From Methanolobus sp. WCC4 (lineage in GTDB: Archaea > Halobacteriota > Methanosarcinia > Methanosarcinales > Methanosarcinaceae): a stretch of DNA of 64,000 nt. The notes under the pieces were generated by a model, which made no database searches, was not told the DNA's origin, and saw only the letters and a program-made list of their open reading frames with translations. Location of the stretch: contig NZ_CP150629.1 in assembly GCF_038022665.1 (NCBI RefSeq), positions 2,214,480 through 2,278,479 of the forward strand, written 5' to 3'. The translations under genes and the position numbers were made by a program. This document shows, one piece after another, positions 1 through 11,923 of this stretch (the first letter of the stretch is position 1; each line of letters begins with the position of its first letter).

Positions 1-18
1 CCGCTATGGCCGCCAAAC
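1..18 (-). rRNA. rrf: 5S rRNA, 5' end only (cut by window edge)
   Basis: Read on the minus strand, bases 18 to 1 give TTTGGCGGCCATAGCGG, which carries the GGCGGCCATAGCGG start conserved in archaeal 5S rRNA. The rest lies off the left edge. The exact 5' end is uncertain by a few bases. It is the last visible gene of the rRNA operon and follows tRNA-Cys. Confidence 0.75.
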
Positions 19-43
19 TCTCTCATGATGAAGGTAAAGGTAA

Positions 44-115
44 AGCCAAGATCCGGATTCGAACCGGAATGGAATCGCTCTGCAGGCGATTGCGTAGCCG
101 CTCCGCCATCTTGGC
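44..115 (-). tRNA. tRNA-Cys (anticodon GCA)
   Basis: The minus strand folds as a full cloverleaf. The acceptor stem is GCCAAGA paired with TCTTGGC, the anticodon loop is CTGCAGA, and the T-arm is CCGGTTCGAATCCGG. The discriminator base is U, as expected for tRNA-Cys, and no CCA is encoded. It lies between the 23S and 5S genes in the direction of transcription and is probably cut from the rRNA precursor. Confidence 0.95.
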
Positions 116-161
116 AATGAGCGATTGATGAACGGATTCATACTATTTATACATTACCTTA

Positions 162-190
162 GATAACGTGTATATTAACATGCACATATC
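162..190 (-). other. 23S precursor processing stem, 3' arm
   Basis: This flank just past the 23S 3' end is complementary to the 5' flank at 3163-3189. Paired blocks are GATA, CGTGTATA, CATGCA and ATATC, broken by small bulges. Such long stems enclosing 23S are cut by the archaeal splicing endonuclease at bulge-helix-bulge sites. The pairing was done by eye, so exact bulge positions are inferred. Confidence 0.7.
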
Positions 191-196
191 AGATTT

Positions 197-3148
<2,952 letters not shown>

Positions 3149-3162
3149 TCCAGTGAGCGTCT

Positions 3163-3189
3163 GATATATGCATGCATATACACGATATC
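3163..3189 (-). other. 23S precursor processing stem, 5' arm
   Basis: This is the partner of the arm at 162-190. It lies between tRNA-Ala and the mature 23S 5' end, and closes a helix around the whole 23S domain. Confidence 0.7.
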
Positions 3190-3258
3190 ATTGCGGCCGT
3201 CGTTGCTTCGACCGCTTCATCCTTCCCCGGAGACATTACTCTCCAGGTGCACTATTAA

Positions 3259-3331
3259 TGGACTTGCAGGGATTCGAACCCTGGGCCTTCGCCTTGCAAA
3301 GGCGACGATCTTCCAACTGATCTACAAGCCC
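3259..3331 (-). tRNA. tRNA-Ala (anticodon UGC), 16S-23S spacer
   Basis: On the minus strand the acceptor arm GGGCTTG pairs with CAAGTCC through a G-U pair. The anticodon loop is TTTGCAA, giving UGC, and the T-arm is AGGGTTCGAATCCCT. The discriminator base is A and no CCA is encoded. A spacer tRNA-Ala is standard in euryarchaeal rRNA operons. Confidence 0.96.
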
Positions 3332-3387
3332 ATAGAAGATTCACTTAGAATCTTACCTTGTTATCTCGGATCTGACAGTTTTTCGAT

Positions 3388-3406
3388 TTCTGACCGGTAA
3401 GTGGTG
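3388..3406 (-). other. 16S precursor processing stem, 3' arm
   Basis: The sequence TTCTGACCGGTAAGTG lies about 25 bases past the 16S 3' end. It is complementary to CACTACCGGTCAGAA at 5028-5042 apart from one bulged base. Together the arms close the 16S precursor domain for endonuclease processing. Confidence 0.75.
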
Positions 3407-3430
3407 ATGGACTTTGTGTCCATCATGCTT

Positions 3431-4904
<1,474 letters not shown>

Positions 4905-5027
4905 TGTTGATCACACACAAAGGATTGTATTATGGAAGTCATTTAAGGAATCATTAGGAAAGAACTCTCACTAGAGATTCTTTACACATGCACATTAGTT
5001 GGTTAATTCCTTCATTTAGTAGTTATA

Positions 5028-5042
5028 CACTACCGGTCAGAA
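5028..5042 (-). other. 16S precursor processing stem, 5' arm
   Basis: This is the complement of the arm at 3388-3406 and lies about 125 bases upstream of mature 16S. Two further small hairpins sit upstream in the leader: GGACAGAA/TTCTGTCC at 5069-5088, and CCGCG/CGCGG near 5119-5135. Confidence 0.75.
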
Positions 5043-5156
5043 TTAACCGAACTGCCAAATCCAACGTCGGACAGAAACAGCTTCTGTCCCCACTAATAAG
5101 GCGGTGATCGTAAGTGTTCCGCGCGATTCACGCGGACTCCTTCAATGGTCATCATC

Positions 5157-5166
5157 GTATATATAC
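5157..5166 (-). promoter_or_regulatory. Candidate TATA box of the rRNA operon
   Basis: GTATATATAC on the minus strand would place transcription start near 5135-5140, about 95 bases before the 16S processing stem. No other TATA-like site is so well placed relative to the leader. The purine-rich sequence just upstream is only a loose BRE match, so the call is moderate. Confidence 0.5.
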
Positions 5167-5636
5167 CTTCCGAACGCTTGGTTCGAAGGCAAAGGATGAA
5201 CCTTTGGAGCATATAGATAATGCCCACTTATCGAGGAGATATCATCAAATATCTCCAAAAGGAGATACATGAAAGCCCTCCAAAACATCTCAGAGGGATT
5301 CTGTACATATCACACATAGTACATAAACCTAACCGATTTAATTAATTTAAATGTCCTGTAGAAATCCTCTAACATATGAGAGAATCATAGTCTAAAATTA
5401 CTAGATAATATTGATTTCATAGATTTTCTACAGAGCCGAAAAGTGTATTAATTATATATAGTCGCAGCATTCTGATTCCATTGCATGAGTGACACCTGTT
5501 CTACATGCACATTGTTCAAACCAACAGCAATCACATACGGTTTTTGCAGACGTGAGTCTCCGGTTGCAAAGGCAGGGTTTCCGGTAGTTCCCTCAAATGA
5601 GTGGTGTGGTCAACATGAACCCCCGAGCAGAAAAAC
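5167..5636. other. AT-rich intergenic stretch upstream of the rRNA operon
   Basis: No convincing gene is seen here. The stretch is AT-rich with several TATA-like strings (for example 5451-5460), which may include upstream rRNA promoters. No long repeat or structured RNA was recognised. Confidence 0.5.
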
Positions 5637-5867
5637 ATGATAGAATCATATGCAACTGAAGCAGCTACTTTCCTGATAGGAATCTTTGCATGTATAGTCA
5701 TAAGGACAAAACTCTGGTGGAAGAACAAGACCGTAGAAGAACAGAAATCCTTCGTCTACGAAGTTCTACAGTCACTGGAATATGGTAAGATTACCAATGC
5801 TAAACCGAAGAATCTGATAGAACCATACTTCTGCAGGTTTGAAAAACAGATGTGTCTACCAATCTAA
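5637..5867 (+). CDS. Possible small membrane protein of unknown function
   Basis: This frame encodes 76 residues with one hydrophobic stretch (about residues 8-24, ATFLIGIFACIVIRT) followed by a charged, Lys-rich tail. The ATG at 5637 has no clear ribosome site, and no family was recognised. It lies alone between the rRNA operon and tRNA-Ser. It could be a real single-pass small protein or chance reading frame. Conservation in related genomes would be needed to accept it. Confidence 0.25.
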   Translation: MIESYATEAATFLIGIFACIVIRTKLWWKNKTVEEQKSFVYEVLQSLEYGKITNAKPKNLIEPYFCRFEKQMCLPI

Positions 5868-5920
5868 GAAGATAGCAGAATTAGTATCATAACTTTTAAC
5901 AAAACAGAAAAATAGTTCGA

Positions 5921-6006
5921 CGCTGAGGGGGAGATTCGAACTCCCGCAGCGCGTTAGCACTACCGGTTTTCAAGACCGGCGCCGTAGTCCACTTGGCTAC
6001 CTCAGC
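5921..6006 (-). tRNA. tRNA-Ser (anticodon UGA)
   Basis: On the minus strand the acceptor stem is GCTGAGG paired with CCTCAGC. The anticodon arm CCGGT-CTTGAAA-ACCGG gives UGA. There is a long variable arm and a T-arm GGGAGTTCGAATCTCCC. The long variable arm and discriminator G identify a serine tRNA. No intron and no encoded CCA are seen. Confidence 0.95.
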
Positions 6007-6148
6007 ATGTCGGATGCTATCTTAATAGCGACCTAGGATATAAGGGTTTTGATTCAAAATCGATATTGACAGTAATTGTCTTAGATTCTGAAGAGGGAAT
6101 TGATGTGTAGTATAATGCGTAATATAAAGTGAAGTGAAAAGAGGAATA

Positions 6149-6904
6149 TTATTCCTCTGTTGCTTCAGCTTCTTCTTCCTCTGCAGGAGCTTCGGTTGCC
6201 TCAACTTCTGCTGTCTCAGGGACGTATGGGTGCTTCTCGATGTACTCAAGGTTTGGAATACCCAGCTTGTCGATAAGCTCGTTTGCGATGGTGAGTTTTG
6301 ATACAAGCCATCTCTGGTTGAATCCGAGCTCGATTGGGGTGTAGACCTTGATAAGGTCATCAGTTACCTCGATGTCGATCTCAGGCATACCTGTGTAGAG
6401 TGAGAGCAGACCCTGTGCCTTTGCGACAGGTTCCTCGATCTTCTCTTCGATGGTGTATTCGTATTCAACTTCCTTGCCTGCAAGTGCGTGGTTGAGATCT
6501 ATGCGTATCCTGCGGCCAATGACCTGGGAGATAACTCCGCGCCTTCCGTTAAGCTCAATTGGCATTCCAGTGTATGGTCTCTGGTCACCGAGCTGGTCCT
6601 TGATCTTTGTAACTGAGACAGTCTCTACAAGAGCAGGGTTGTGTGGTCCGAATGCCATTTCCGGTTCAATTGTGACAGTACCGGAGTATCCTACATCCTT
6701 ACCTACGAAATCCTCATCAAGGCCCTTGATAGTGTGACCGGAACCTACGATCACAACATCCCCGCCGTAAACGCCACGTGGGTTGAAGATGCCATTGTCT
6801 TTTGCAAGCTGTTCATCGGTAGTGTCGAAGATCTGTCCTTCATTGAACTTACCGGTATAGTTTATCTTTATGAAATCGCCTTTCTCAATAGTCAAATCGA
6901 TCAA
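6149..6904 (-). CDS. FKBP-type peptidyl-prolyl cis-trans isomerase (SlyD-like)
   Basis: This 251-residue protein catalyses cis-trans isomerisation of prolyl bonds and probably also acts as a folding chaperone in the cytoplasm. The FKBP core is residues 1-100 plus 135-155, with the motif KINYTGKFNEGQIFDTT near the start and GSGHTIKGLDEDFVG at 54-68. An insert-in-flap domain at about 85-135 marks the archaeal long FKBP/SlyD type. The C-terminal third (160-251) is the extra domain of archaeal 26-29 kDa FKBPs and ends in an acidic Glu/Ala tail. No ATG is available in frame before about residue 83, so the start is most likely the TTG at 6904. Confidence 0.92.
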   Translation of the reverse strand: MIDLTIEKGDFIKINYTGKFNEGQIFDTTDEQLAKDNGIFNPRGVYGGDVVIVGSGHTIKGLDEDFVGKDVGYSGTVTIEPEMAFGPHNPALVETVSVTKIKDQLGDQRPYTGMPIELNGRRGVISQVIGRRIRIDLNHALAGKEVEYEYTIEEKIEEPVAKAQGLLSLYTGMPEIDIEVTDDLIKVYTPIELGFNQRWLVSKLTIANELIDKLGIPNLEYIEKHPYVPETAEVEATEAPAEEEEAEATEE

Positions 6905-7054
6905 CTCGATATTATTTGATTAATAGTATGATCCTTCAATAGAACCTGTGAATTGAATTACCTGCACGCTATACTCATATGCCTTTAAGAATCTTTTGCC
7001 ACCGGAGCAGGAAAAAGACCTGAAAAGGTCAGAATCGACCATCTTATCAGAGTC

Positions 7055-7807
7055 TTAGAAAGTCTCATCCACAACAATACCCTTAACGAACTCCCTGTCA
7101 TCACCTTCAAGAAGTGTTACAGAGAACGGAGATTCCAGTATCTCCTCAAAACCGGGGAACATATTCTCAAAAGGAACCCTTGTATCATGCCAGTCCATCT
7201 TCCTGCTATGGCTCAGAACACCCTTTCCTTCACGGTACTTGTAATTGTCCCGCACCCTGCCGATCGCCACCTGCCTGTCGCACATGAGAGGGATCACAAT
7301 AAGATCATAGATCCTTATACCGTTCACAAAATGAAGCATATCCTTTGCCCAGATCTCAAGCATATCCACAGGAGGAGTGCTTATTCTTGCCAGCAGTGCC
7401 TTCTTCATCTGCTCCACCTTCTCGAACTCATCGAACTCATGCATGGTGGCATCGAACTGCTTGACCTCATCATCGAACTTCTGAAGCTTGCTGTTAAGAC
7501 TCTTCATCTTCCTGATCATCTCAGGCCTGTCCTTTGAATGATCGACATTCTTGAGCGCATCCTCGAACTCTTTCCTGAACCTCTTGTCGAAATCCCTGTA
7601 CTTATCACCAAAGTGCAGGTACTTCTTGTAGTTCTGTGGCTGATGTTTCATCTCCATCAGTTCGTTGCCAAAAAGATCCATGATATGCAGGTTAAGATCG
7701 AACGAGATGAAATCCCTCTCAATACAGGACTTCTCCTGCTGACCGCAATAACCAGTACGTACTACCCATGCATTGTTCCTGTGTTCGCGTACCATATCTC
7801 TCACCAT
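7055..7807 (-). CDS. Mrr-N/EVE-like (PUA-fold) protein with helical insert
   Basis: This 250-residue protein is of unknown function. Two conserved-looking blocks resemble the N-terminal domain of Mrr-type restriction proteins, an EVE/PUA-like fold: WVVRTGYCGQQ...CIERDFISFDL near the N-terminus, and IYDLIVIPLMCDRQVAIGRV...YKYREG...HSRKMDW near the middle-end. Between them lies a long charged helical insert (about residues 60-130) likely to form a coiled coil. No nuclease catalytic domain is visible. EVE-like domains in other families bind modified bases, so a nucleic-acid-binding role is possible but inferred. A second start at residue 5 (7795) has a better ribosome site (GGTGAG); the first ATG may be leaderless. 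Confidence 0.6.
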   Translation of the reverse strand: MVRDMVREHRNNAWVVRTGYCGQQEKSCIERDFISFDLNLHIMDLFGNELMEMKHQPQNYKKYLHFGDKYRDFDKRFRKEFEDALKNVDHSKDRPEMIRKMKSLNSKLQKFDDEVKQFDATMHEFDEFEKVEQMKKALLARISTPPVDMLEIWAKDMLHFVNGIRIYDLIVIPLMCDRQVAIGRVRDNYKYREGKGVLSHSRKMDWHDTRVPFENMFPGFEEILESPFSVTLLEGDDREFVKGIVVDETF

Positions 7808-7948
7808 AATGGATAATAGTTAGATATATCTAATAGAATGTGTCTTGTGATAAGATATTAAGCCAAATGATAAAAGAGGTTGCGGTGGAACAGAACCACA
7901 CAACACCCATTGATCCCTGCATCTCATACACCTGATCAGAAGACAAAT

Positions 7949-7957
7949 GCATAAAAG
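7949..7957 (+). promoter_or_regulatory. Candidate TATA box for the geranylgeranyl reductase gene
   Basis: The sequence GCATAAAAG lies about 29 bases before the ATG at 7982. No Shine-Dalgarno sequence precedes that ATG. The spacing fits a leaderless or nearly leaderless transcript. Confidence 0.4.
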
Positions 7958-7981
7958 CATAGATAAAAACACAAAACGACC

Positions 7982-9172
7982 ATGACCCCTGAAGACTCAT
8001 ATGATATCATCGTTGTCGGTGCAGGCCCGGCAGGCTCCACGGCAGCCATGTACGCAGCAGAGAACGACCTGTCCGTACTCCTTGTAGAAAAGAAGAAGGA
8101 CATAGGAGTACCGCTGCAATGCGGAGGTTTCCTCCCTCACTATCCTGTTCTGCAGGAACTCGTACCCAATGCAGAACTCCCGGTAACACTTGAAGAGATA
8201 CCGTCAAGTTGTATACATGCCACGGCCAGCTACCAGCGTTTCATAGCACCCAGTGGCCTTTCCAAAGGTTTTGACGTAGACGCCGATGCGATCGACAGAA
8301 GACGTTTTGATAAACACCTCGCAAGAGAAGCAGCAAGAGCAGGTGCAGAGCTACTTGTAGGAACGAATGTCACCGAGGTTAACGACACAAAACTCCTGAT
8401 GGACGGAGCATTCGGTGAGTTCGAGGTAGAAGGAAAAGTGATAATCGGTGCCGACGGCCCGAACTCCATAGTCGCAAAGGCCAGCAATATGTTACGTGAC
8501 GCTGACCCGATGGGAACAGGTACTGCCTTCGAATACGAGCTCAGCGGTGTGGACATAGACAGGGATGCAGTTGAGATGTACTTCGGCAAGGATTATGTCC
8601 CCGGAGGATACGCATGGATCATATCCCAGGGTGGAGATACAGCCAACATCGGGGTCGGCATCAGGGAAGCACTCTTTGAAGAGCACCTCTGCGCCAGGGA
8701 CTATCTAGAACGTTTCATGTACGAGCACCCCATAGCAAGCGAGAAGCTCAGCGGTGCATCCATAACTTCAGTTGTGGCTGGACTCGTTCCCGTAGGCGGG
8801 GCGCCAAAGGTGACCGCATCTCATAACACACTCATAGCAGGCGATGCTGCCGGACATATAATAGCAACCAACGGAGGAGGCATATCCACAGCAATGGTCG
8901 GTGGTAAACTTGCAGGAGAGACAGCATCAGATTTCCTGAAAGGAAAATGCAGGCTTCAGGAATACGAAACAAGATGGAGAGAGCAGATGGGACTTGAGAT
9001 CAAGACAGCAGTCTACGTCCGTAAACTAATGGATAAACTCATGCTCTCCGACAGGCTTATGACCACAGCTATTAAAATGATAAGTCCTGAACAAATGAAG
9101 GCCATACAATGCGGACAGCTTCCTGATCCGGTTAAAAAGACATTGATGAAGCTGAACGTGGGACTCAGTTGA
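7982..9172 (+). CDS. Geranylgeranyl reductase family FAD-dependent oxidoreductase
   Basis: This 396-residue flavoprotein belongs to the family that saturates the geranylgeranyl chains of archaeal membrane lipids, such as digeranylgeranylglycerophospholipid reductase. The N-terminal FAD-binding motif GAGPAG is at residues 13-18, followed by an acidic residue at the end of the second strand (VEKKK). LQCGG follows, then GADGPNS in the middle and GDAAGHI near residue 285, all normal for the family. Length is usual. Members also act on other isoprenoids, so the exact substrate is inferred. The gene overlaps the next one by a single base and probably shares its transcript. Confidence 0.88.
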   Translation: MTPEDSYDIIVVGAGPAGSTAAMYAAENDLSVLLVEKKKDIGVPLQCGGFLPHYPVLQELVPNAELPVTLEEIPSSCIHATASYQRFIAPSGLSKGFDVDADAIDRRRFDKHLAREAARAGAELLVGTNVTEVNDTKLLMDGAFGEFEVEGKVIIGADGPNSIVAKASNMLRDADPMGTGTAFEYELSGVDIDRDAVEMYFGKDYVPGGYAWIISQGGDTANIGVGIREALFEEHLCARDYLERFMYEHPIASEKLSGASITSVVAGLVPVGGAPKVTASHNTLIAGDAAGHIIATNGGGISTAMVGGKLAGETASDFLKGKCRLQEYETRWREQMGLEIKTAVYVRKLMDKLMLSDRLMTTAIKMISPEQMKAIQCGQLPDPVKKTLMKLNVGLS

Positions 9173-9528
9173 TGTACATATTCGTTTACGGAACCCTGAA
9201 AAAAGATTCAACGAATCATTATTTGTTAAATGGTTCAGAATTCATCTGTTCCACAGGAACAAAGGAGTCATACACCATGCTTGACATGGGACAATTTCCC
9301 GGAGTTCTCAAAGACGAATTACCAGAAGGGCATTCGGCATCAATACAGGGAGAGGTCTATGATGTCAACGAGCAAACACTCGGGAAACTCGATACCTATG
9401 AGGGAGACTGGTACTTCCGTGAAGAAGTGGAACTTGAAGCAGGGGTCACAGCACTGATGTATTTCCTCAGGAAGATACCACCGCTTGACTACAGGATAGT
9501 TCCTGAAGGGAACTGGACAGGTAGATAG
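9172..9528 (+). CDS. Gamma-glutamylcyclotransferase-like (AIG2/GGCT fold) protein
   Basis: This small protein of 118 residues has the GGCT signature FVYGTLKK near its N-terminus and a GEVYDV strand followed by LDTYEG, where the acidic residue matches the family's catalytic Glu region. Members release 5-oxoproline from gamma-glutamyl amines or remove modified amine adducts; the substrate here is unknown. The ATG at 9172 overlaps the TGA of the reductase gene, so translation is probably coupled. A TTG three bases earlier is less likely as the start. Confidence 0.8.
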   Translation: MYIFVYGTLKKDSTNHYLLNGSEFICSTGTKESYTMLDMGQFPGVLKDELPEGHSASIQGEVYDVNEQTLGKLDTYEGDWYFREEVELEAGVTALMYFLRKIPPLDYRIVPEGNWTGR

Positions 9529-9572
9529 CACCGGAACATCAGAACAGGAAAACAGAGGAAGTGGAGATATAG

Positions 9573-10190
9573 ATGCCAGACAATGATAACAGCATTCCAA
9601 TGTTCAAAGGAACCATAAGCTATGAGGCATTCGGGAACCTTTATCTCAACATAACCAACCAGTGCAGTGCAAACTGTGTTTTCTGCATCCGGGACCTGTG
9701 CGATGGCGTATATGGCTACAACCTCCGCCTTTCAAGGGAACCCACAGAAGAAGAGATAATCAGGGATCTTGAAGGCCATGACCTTCAAAAGTATCATGAG
9801 GTTGTATTCACGGGTTTTGGCGAACCGACCTGCCGTTTCGATACGGTACTTCACATAACGAAATGGCTTCATGACAAAGGCATCATTGTCAGACTTGACA
9901 CAAACGGCCATGCAGGCGTAATGAACCCCGGAAGGGATGTCGTCTCTGAATTAAAAGCTGCCGGACTCGACTCTGTTTCGATCAGTCTTAACGCCGAATC
10001 CGAAGAAAGGTATAATGAACTCTGCAAACCTGCTTTCATAGGATCATACGATGCAATGCTCGATTTCACAAAAAGATCAGTCCAGAAAGGAATTAAGACC
10101 CGGATGACAGTTGTTGGTGATACCGACGTTGACATCGATAAATGTGAAAGGATAGCAACCGGCCTGGGTGCTACCTTCAGGGTCAGATAG
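9573..10190 (+). CDS. Radical SAM protein, TatD-linked type
   Basis: This 205-residue protein has a cluster-binding motif CSANCVFC, with Cys spacing C-x3-C-x2-C, near residues 31-38. The GFGEPT motif follows near 81-86, and a conserved SISLNAES strand lies around residue 135. The shape matches the short radical SAM family often encoded beside or fused to TatD nucleases. No TatD gene is in this window. The reaction is unknown. It follows the GGCT gene by 44 bases in the same direction, with a GGAG-type ribosome site just before the ATG. Confidence 0.82.
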   Translation: MPDNDNSIPMFKGTISYEAFGNLYLNITNQCSANCVFCIRDLCDGVYGYNLRLSREPTEEEIIRDLEGHDLQKYHEVVFTGFGEPTCRFDTVLHITKWLHDKGIIVRLDTNGHAGVMNPGRDVVSELKAAGLDSVSISLNAESEERYNELCKPAFIGSYDAMLDFTKRSVQKGIKTRMTVVGDTDVDIDKCERIATGLGATFRVR

Positions 10191-10232
10191 ATCGAAAAGG
10201 ATCGGCCTGCATCATCAGACAAGTTCCGTTTC

Positions 10233-10859
10233 TCAGAAATACCTGAACAGATCATCCCTTTTTGCACTATGAAGTCGTTGCCTGATAAGTGACTTCAGGG
10301 CCTTCAGGTCACCTTTTTTAGCACACACAGGAGCTACCACATCAATCCACTGTTTCCATGGTGGCAGCATGTTCAGTTTGTCACATATCCCATCAAGGGT
10401 AGCATTAAGCTCGGAATCCTTTATCTTATCTGTCTTATTAACTGCAAGTATCGTATCTATACCAAGTTCCCGGAACAGCTCGAACAGTTCGATATCAATA
10501 GGGATCTCATTCCTGTTCTCCCATCTCCTGACTATATCAAGGAAAGTAGCACCATCGATCACCAGTACTGCAATGCTGATCCTGTCAGCATTCTGTTCGA
10601 TATAGCGTACTATCTGGTCCTTTACGATATCCTGTTTACGGTCCTTTACACCGCTCATAAAACCGAACCCCGGAAGGTCGGTTATAACCATATCGTCATT
10701 CTGTATGTGGGTCGGTTTCAATGTCACACCGGGACGCTTGCCCACCTTGACATTCTTACCTGTGATATTTCTGATGATAGAGGACTTCCCTACATTGGAC
10801 CTGCCTGCAAAAAGTACCTCGTAGTTCACACCTGTAAGTTCATTATTCTTTTTCGCCAT
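10233..10859 (-). CDS. engB: Probable GTP-binding protein EngB
   Basis: This 208-residue P-loop GTPase belongs to the TrmE-Era-EngA-EngB family, whose bacterial members take part in ribosome assembly. The G1 motif GRSNVGKSS is at residues 19-27, a PGVT motif at 43-46 acts as G2, and DLPG at 61-64 is G3. NKTD later is G4. The start at 10859 is chosen because residues before it belong to another frame of the upstream gene, and it gives the usual family N-terminus (MAKKNNELTG). It overlaps the end of the DHH gene by 17 bases, suggesting one transcript. Confidence 0.9.
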   Translation of the reverse strand: MAKKNNELTGVNYEVLFAGRSNVGKSSIIRNITGKNVKVGKRPGVTLKPTHIQNDDMVITDLPGFGFMSGVKDRKQDIVKDQIVRYIEQNADRISIAVLVIDGATFLDIVRRWENRNEIPIDIELFELFRELGIDTILAVNKTDKIKDSELNATLDGICDKLNMLPPWKQWIDVVAPVCAKKGDLKALKSLIRQRLHSAKRDDLFRYF

Positions 10860-11859
10860 TTTTCTCAACCTTCCCTTTACTTTTTTCCTCTCCGATGGCC
10901 CTGTCGAAGGCATGAAGGAAATCATCGAAGGACCCCTTTGGTATCCTGGCACCTGCAGCTGCTGCATGACCTCCGCCACTGCCACCGAACTGCGGAGCGA
11001 TACGCCGCAGCAGCATATTCAGGTCCACAGTGTCACGGGAACGGAAGCTAAGATCATAAACATTCCTCTTGTGCCTGAACTCTGCTGAAAGTCCAACATC
11101 TTTCTGCCCATAGGAAGCAGCATATATAGCAGATTTTGACATATAACCATGAGGGTCCACCACATATGCAAGGTTCCTGAGAGTCCTGACCTCTTTTTTT
11201 ACATGGATGCGCAGCTTTTCCTCAAGTTCAGCACCCTCTTTCGCATACCTGAGCAGGTTAGGTATCTCCGTAGGGATCTTGTCATGAGATAGCGGCAGGA
11301 CCATCTTTCTCTTAAAATCATAATTCCTGCCCGCATAGATGAGCGCCTGAATAAGTGTGCCTGCCTGAAAGAAAAGACTTCTCTTGTCCCAGTCAAGCAG
11401 CCACTCCTTTACAGATGGACTGTTATCGTAATAATCCCCAATCGCACCATATATCGCTACCCTTCGCATATCCCTGCTGAGCCTGTCCTCAAGGACCTTA
11501 TAGGTGAGTTCCGATGAACAGACGGTCAGGTCATGGTGTAGCCATTCAGGATGAACACATTTCTTCGGCAACGGATGATGATCGATATATGTAAGGTTCG
11601 CATTCTCGGCAATTTCTTCAAGCCGCCTGAAAAGTTTCGAACACTTGCTCTCATCAACTGCGATGTCACATATGATCACATTCCTGTACTCTTCAGCAAG
11701 GTCCAGCTCATCCACAACCCCGATAGGGGAAGTGAAATATACATCCGCATCAGGATAAGCACTCTTTGCAATAGCACCTGAGCATACACCATCCGAATCC
11801 CCGTGTGTCAGGATCAAAGAAGAATTGCGGCCATTCTCATGTTTACTTGATCGGGTCAT
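10843..11859 (-). CDS. DHH-family phosphoesterase (RecJ-like)
   Basis: This 338-residue protein has metal-binding motifs in family order: THGDSDG (Asp21, Asp23), CDIAVD at 64-69, DHHP at 93-96 and GDYYD around 140. A DHHA1-type C-terminal domain with GGSGGGHAAAAG follows. These domains form a Mn-dependent phosphodiesterase that acts on nucleic acid or small nucleotides. Archaeal proteins of this type include RecJ/GAN-like exonucleases and nanoRNases; which one this is cannot be told here. A TATA-like GTATATATAATG lies at about 11873-11884, close to the ATG. Confidence 0.86.
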   Translation of the reverse strand: MTRSSKHENGRNSSLILTHGDSDGVCSGAIAKSAYPDADVYFTSPIGVVDELDLAEEYRNVIICDIAVDESKCSKLFRRLEEIAENANLTYIDHHPLPKKCVHPEWLHHDLTVCSSELTYKVLEDRLSRDMRRVAIYGAIGDYYDNSPSVKEWLLDWDKRSLFFQAGTLIQALIYAGRNYDFKRKMVLPLSHDKIPTEIPNLLRYAKEGAELEEKLRIHVKKEVRTLRNLAYVVDPHGYMSKSAIYAASYGQKDVGLSAEFRHKRNVYDLSFRSRDTVDLNMLLRRIAPQFGGSGGGHAAAAGARIPKGSFDDFLHAFDRAIGEEKSKGKVEKNGEKE

Positions 11860-11923
11860 TGAAACATCCTGGAGTATATATAATGAATAAAGGGAATAGT
11901 TCCTCTTTCGTGTGAAATGACAC

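Noticed and set aside
5531-5728. A 65-residue frame on the minus strand opposite the 5637 gene
   Set aside because: No ribosome site, no recognisable composition, and no promoter; chance frame more likely.
10860-10985. Longer EngB start
   Set aside because: The added residues come from another frame of the DHH gene and do not fit the EngB family N-terminus.
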